Source: DASROJ01 sp035646975
GTDB taxonomy: Bacteria; Acidobacteriota; Polarisedimenticolia; JACPZX01; DASXTC01
Assembly (NCBI GenBank): GCA_035646975.1
Contig: DASROJ010000271.1
Span: 1-10,198 of the forward strand
Length of the DNA stretch: 10,198 bases
Reading direction: 5' to 3'
Part shown: piece after piece, positions 7,526-10,198 of the stretch
Numbering within the stretch: the stretch's first letter is position 1
How the letters are laid out: the number at the start of each line of letters is the position of its first letter
Notes under the pieces: generated by a model
What the model was told of the DNA's origin: nothing
Seen by the model: only the letters and a program-made list of their open reading frames with translations
Databases searched by the model: none
Position numbers and translations under genes: made by a program

Positions 7526-8910
7526 ACCCGCCGCGCAACCCGCTCTTCCGAAAGGCGCAGCACATCCACTTCGTCGGCATCGGCGGGTCGGGGATGAGCG
7601 GCATCGCCGAGGTGCTGGTGAACCTGAACTTCACCGTCTCGGGCTCCGATCTCTCGCGCACTCCCGTCACCGAGCGGCTCGAAAAACTGGGAGCCAGGGT
7701 GTTCACGGGCCACGCGGCCGACAATATCGCCGGGTCGGATGTCGTCGTGATCTCGTCGGCGGTGGGGCAGACGAACCCCGAGGTCGTCGAAGCCAAGCAG
7801 CGCAAGGTGCCGGTAATACCGCGCGCGGAGATGCTGGGCGAGCTGATGCGCATGAAATACGGCGTGGCGATCGCCGGCTCGCACGGCAAGACCTCCACCA
7901 CCGCGATGGTGGCGCAGGTGCTGTCCGGCGCCGGGCTCGACCCGACCATCGTGATCGGCGGGCGGCTGAACATGCTGGGCAGCAGCGCGAAGCTGGGCAA
8001 AGGGGATCTCATGGTGGCGGAGGCCGACGAGAGCGATGGCTCCTTCCTCGGGCTGTCGCCGACCATCGCGGTGGTCACCAACATCGACTCGGAGCATCTG
8101 AACCACTACGGCAGCATGGAGACCCTGGTGGAAGCCTTCGCCGGGTTTCTCAACAAGGTGCCGTTCTACGGACTGGGCATCGTCTGTCTGGACGATCCGC
8201 AGGTGCAGGGGATCATGCCGCGCCTGACACGCACCCTGCTGACCTACGGCCTGGCCAGCCAGGCCGACCTGGTGGGCACCAACCTGACGCTGAAGGAATT
8301 CACCTCCCGGTTCGAGGTGACGTTCAAGGGGCGTTGGCTTGGCGACGTGCATTTGCGCGTGCCGGGGCGTCACAGCATCTACAACGCGCTGGCGGCGATC
8401 GGCGTGGGCCTCGAGTTCGATCTCAAGTTCGACGACATCGCGGGGCACCTGGCCGAGTTCGGCGGGGCCGATCGCCGGTTCCAGCTCAAGGGAATGGTGG
8501 GCGACATCATGGTGATCGACGATTACGGCCACCATCCCACGGAAATCCGCGCGACGCTGTCGGCGGCGCGCGATGGATGGAACCGGCGCACGCTGGTGGT
8601 GTTCCAGCCGCACCGCTACTCGAGAGTGCAGGGGCTGATGGAGGAGTTCTCGAGATCCTTCTACCAGGCGGATGTCCTGCTGGTGACCGAGGTGTATCGC
8701 GCCGGCGAGACGCCGATACCGGGCGTGAGCGGGGAGACGCTCGCGGCGGCGATCAGCCAGCACGGGCACAAGGATGTCACGTACGCGCGCGATCTGGATG
8801 AAGCGGCGCACCTCGTCCGCCAGCGGGCGAAGGCCGGCGACATCCTGATCACGCTGGGCGCGGGAGATGTCTGGAAGGTCGCCGATCAGTTTCTGAAAGA
8901 CCCTGCGTGA
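7522..8910 (+). CDS. murC: UDP-MurNAc:L-alanine ligase MurC
   Basis: First of the ATP-dependent Mur ligases; adds L-Ala to UDP-MurNAc in the cytoplasm. The 462 residues show HFVGIGGSGMSGIAE (16-30), GSDLS (41-45), VVISSAV (75-81), P-loop GSHGKTST (119-126), EADESDGSF (167-175), NIDSEHLNHYG (187-197), PGRHSIYNALAA (281-292), DDYGHHPTEI (333-342), FQPHRYSR (361-368) and LGAGDVWK (445-452). All substrate and ATP motifs are intact; the length is slightly below E. coli MurC (491). The frame is open far upstream, but the MurC homology begins just after the ATG at 7522, which lies in an ATGA overlap with the murG stop and has GGGGAGG 4 bases upstream. The upstream extension is a shadow reading of murG. 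The murB gene follows closely. Confidence 0.97.
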   Translation: MNPPRNPLFRKAQHIHFVGIGGSGMSGIAEVLVNLNFTVSGSDLSRTPVTERLEKLGARVFTGHAADNIAGSDVVVISSAVGQTNPEVVEAKQRKVPVIPRAEMLGELMRMKYGVAIAGSHGKTSTTAMVAQVLSGAGLDPTIVIGGRLNMLGSSAKLGKGDLMVAEADESDGSFLGLSPTIAVVTNIDSEHLNHYGSMETLVEAFAGFLNKVPFYGLGIVCLDDPQVQGIMPRLTRTLLTYGLASQADLVGTNLTLKEFTSRFEVTFKGRWLGDVHLRVPGRHSIYNALAAIGVGLEFDLKFDDIAGHLAEFGGADRRFQLKGMVGDIMVIDDYGHHPTEIRATLSAARDGWNRRTLVVFQPHRYSRVQGLMEEFSRSFYQADVLLVTEVYRAGETPIPGVSGETLAAAISQHGHKDVTYARDLDEAAHLVRQRAKAGDILITLGAGDVWKVADQFLKDPA

Positions 8911-8930
8911 ACACCGTCTGTCAGGAGGCC

Positions 8931-8934
8931 GGAG
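8931..8934 (+). promoter_or_regulatory. Shine-Dalgarno site for murB
   Basis: GGAG lies 8 bases before the ATG at 8943. A stronger AGGAGG lies at 8923-8928, but its 14-base spacing is long for that ATG. Both lie downstream of the alternative GTG at 8907, so they favour the ATG. Confidence 0.5.
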
Positions 8935-8942
8935 CGGAAAAG

Positions 8943-9839
8943 ATGAGCGAAACGGTGGAGCAGGTCGCGGCGCGATGCGGCGTGACGGTCGAGACGGGCC
9001 ACATGATGGCTGAGTTCACCACCATCGGTGTGGGCGGGCCGGTGAGCCATCTGCTCAAGCCGACCAGCGCCGAGTCGCTGGGAAAGCTGATCGCCCGGCT
9101 GCGGGCGGCCGGACATCGTCCCCGCGTGCTCGGCGGCGGCGCCAATCTGATCGCGGGCGCCGGGCCGTTCACCGACCCGGTGATCCTGACGCGCGGCATC
9201 AAGCATGGCCCGTTGTTCGAGGGACACCGGGCGCGCGCCGGCTGCGGCGTCGTGGTCAAGCGCCTCGTGCGCAAGTGCGTCGAGCACGGCCTGTCGGGAC
9301 TCGAGTTCGCGGAGGGGATACCGGGAACGGTGGGTGGCACGGTGTTCATGAACGCCGGCTCCTATGGGGGGCAGATGTCCGACGTGGTGCGCGAAGTGTC
9401 CTGGCTGGACACATCGGGCGTGCTGCACCGGCAGGCGGTCACCGCCGCGGACTTCTCCTACCGGCATTCGCCGTTCCAGGACGGAGCGGTCATCGTCGAG
9501 GCGGTGTTCGAGCTGACGCCGGGCGACAGGGAGCTTCTCGAGATAAGTCTCAAGCAGGTATCGGCCCGGCGGTCGAAGTCCCAGCCGCCCGGCGAGCGCT
9601 CGGCCGGGTGCGTGTTCAAGAACCCGCCGCAGGACTCCGCCGGACGTCTCATCGACGTGACCGGGCTCAAGGGATTGAGCGTGGGCGGGGCTTCGGTGTC
9701 CACCGTGCACGGCAACTTCATCGTGAACCGCGGCGACGCGACACCTGAGGATGTGCGCGGACTGATCGAGCTGATCAAGAAGAAGGTGAAGCAGGCCTCG
9801 GGTGTGTTGCTGGAAGAGGAAGTGATTCTCTGGGATTGA
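8943..9839 (+). CDS. murB: UDP-N-acetylenolpyruvoylglucosamine reductase MurB (type II-like)
   Basis: FAD- and NADPH-dependent cytoplasmic reductase that turns UDP-GlcNAc-enolpyruvate into UDP-MurNAc, the MurC substrate. The 298 residues contain FTTIGVGGP (25-33), VLGGGANLIAG (62-72, FAD loop, with Ala where Ser is usual), EGIPGTVGGTVFMNAGSYGG (124-143), FSYRHSPF (171-178), QPPGERSAGCVFKNPP (214-229), GRLIDVTGLKG (234-244), VHGNFIVNRG (255-264) and a terminal LLEEEV (289-294) carrying the expected acidic residue. The Cys at 223 occupies the position of the catalytic Ser (Ser229 of E. coli). Length and the YRHSPF motif fit type II MurB. The ATG at 8943 is chosen for its GGAG site and family-like N-terminus. 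A GTG at 8907, overlapping the murC stop as GTGA, would add 12 residues and cannot be excluded. Confidence 0.93.
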   Translation: MSETVEQVAARCGVTVETGHMMAEFTTIGVGGPVSHLLKPTSAESLGKLIARLRAAGHRPRVLGGGANLIAGAGPFTDPVILTRGIKHGPLFEGHRARAGCGVVVKRLVRKCVEHGLSGLEFAEGIPGTVGGTVFMNAGSYGGQMSDVVREVSWLDTSGVLHRQAVTAADFSYRHSPFQDGAVIVEAVFELTPGDRELLEISLKQVSARRSKSQPPGERSAGCVFKNPPQDSAGRLIDVTGLKGLSVGGASVSTVHGNFIVNRGDATPEDVRGLIELIKKKVKQASGVLLEEEVILWD

Positions 9840-9848
9840 GGTGTGAGG

Positions 9849-10198
9849 ATGGCAGGCCGGCAGGCCCCCTGGAACGCCCAGAAGAACGAGCTGAGATATC
9901 TCAGACGCGACGGCAACCGGATGGTGCGCGCGCGAAGGCGGCGCCGCACCGCCGCGAGGATGACCGTGATGACGTTGCTCTGGGTGGCAGCGGCGTTCTG
10001 CGCGATGGTGGCCTTCGCCTTCGCGCAGCGATGGACCACGAGCCCGGCGCACTTCCGCCTTGCCGAGGTGACCGTGCGCGGCAATCACGAAGCGAGCGAG
10101 GCGGAGATCCGCCAGCTCGCGCAGGACTGGATGGGGAAGAACATCTTCGTCATCACGCTGCCGGATGTCGAGAAAAAGGTGCGGGAGCACCCCTGGAT
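9849..10198 (+). CDS. ftsQ: Cell division protein FtsQ/DivIB (3' partial)
   Basis: Bitopic inner-membrane protein of the divisome that links early and late division proteins through FtsB and FtsL. Only 116 residues and two bases are in the window, with no stop. The layout is a basic cytoplasmic tail of about 37 residues with an Arg cluster (27-33), one transmembrane helix (about 38-59), then the start of a POTRA domain (from about 69): FRLAEVTVRGNHEASEAEI (69-87), GKNIFVITLP (96-105) and VREHPW (111-116). This matches the FtsQ-type POTRA pattern of a V-x-G-N strand, NIF-x-x-x-L and a PW turn. The ATG lies 9 bases after murB, with GAGGTG (9838-9843) 5 bases upstream. The position after murC-murB, where ftsQ normally precedes ftsA and ftsZ, supports the call. 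The C-terminal part cannot be judged. Confidence 0.9.
   Translation, partial: MAGRQAPWNAQKNELRYLRRDGNRMVRARRRRRTAARMTVMTLLWVAAAFCAMVAFAFAQRWTTSPAHFRLAEVTVRGNHEASEAEIRQLAQDWMGKNIFVITLPDVEKKVREHPW

Larger units (their letters stand above)
1..10198 (+). other. dcw cell wall and division operon segment
   Basis: Nine co-directional genes with junctions of -20, +6, +7, -1, +1, -4, +32 (or -4 with the GTG start of murB) and +9 bases. No hairpin followed by a T-run was seen between genes, and there is no gap large enough for a clear internal promoter. This supports one transcript with translational coupling at several junctions. The operon promoter and end lie outside the window. Confidence 0.9.

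Noticed and set aside
7300..8811. 503-codon open frame on the - strand across murC
   Set aside because: Same reason; the translated product is Arg/His-rich without motifs, while the + strand encodes an intact MurC.
8886..10190. 434-codon open frame on the - strand across murB and ftsQ
   Set aside because: Antisense shadow of two genes; His/Arg-rich composition with no domain.
1..10198. A previously undescribed system hidden among the cell wall genes
   Set aside because: Every stretch is accounted for by a known dcw gene, the gaps are too small for extra genes, and no repeats, inverted ends or atypical base composition were seen.

Overview
This window is a contiguous piece of a bacterial dcw (division and cell wall) cluster. 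All genes are on the + strand and tightly packed. The order is murE (5' end cut by the window edge), murF, mraY, murD, ftsW, murG, murC, murB, ftsQ (3' end cut by the window edge). Junctions run from a 20-base overlap to gaps of a few bases; the largest gap is 32 bases, before murB, if its preferred start is right. I see no non-coding stretch over 300 bases, no RNA gene, no mobile element, no CRISPR array, and no internal terminator or promoter I could defend. The simplest reading is one polycistronic transcript entering from the left and leaving to the right.

The organism is a high-GC bacterium, clearly GC-rich by eye with strong third-position G/C. It makes peptidoglycan with a divisome of the usual kind. 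The MurE ligase carries the DNPR motif typical of enzymes that add meso-diaminopimelate, so a Gram-negative-type meso-DAP peptidoglycan is predicted. MurB is the short (type II-like) form, and murB sits inside the cluster between murC and ftsQ. This order is compatible with Acidobacteriota, deltaproteobacterial-type lineages and several uncultured high-GC phyla. I cannot place it further without a search.

Together the genes cover nearly the whole Mur pathway. MurB finishes UDP-MurNAc. MurC, MurD, MurE and MurF add L-Ala, D-Glu, meso-DAP and D-Ala-D-Ala in turn. MraY moves the product to undecaprenyl phosphate (lipid I), and MurG adds GlcNAc (lipid II). FtsW, a SEDS glycosyltransferase, polymerises lipid II at the septum, and FtsQ scaffolds the divisome. 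Not present here are murA, the D-Ala-D-Ala ligase ddl (often found near murB/ftsQ), and the flanking mraZ, rsmH, ftsL, ftsI, ftsA and ftsZ that usually bracket this block.

I do not see a novel system: this is a conserved housekeeping locus. The points worth a second look are small. They are a Cys in place of the usual catalytic Ser in MurB, a TTG start for murD, an alternative GTG start for murB, a divergent DYAH-KEEAL motif in MurE, a murG start with no ribosome binding site, and the direct murB-ftsQ junction without ddl.
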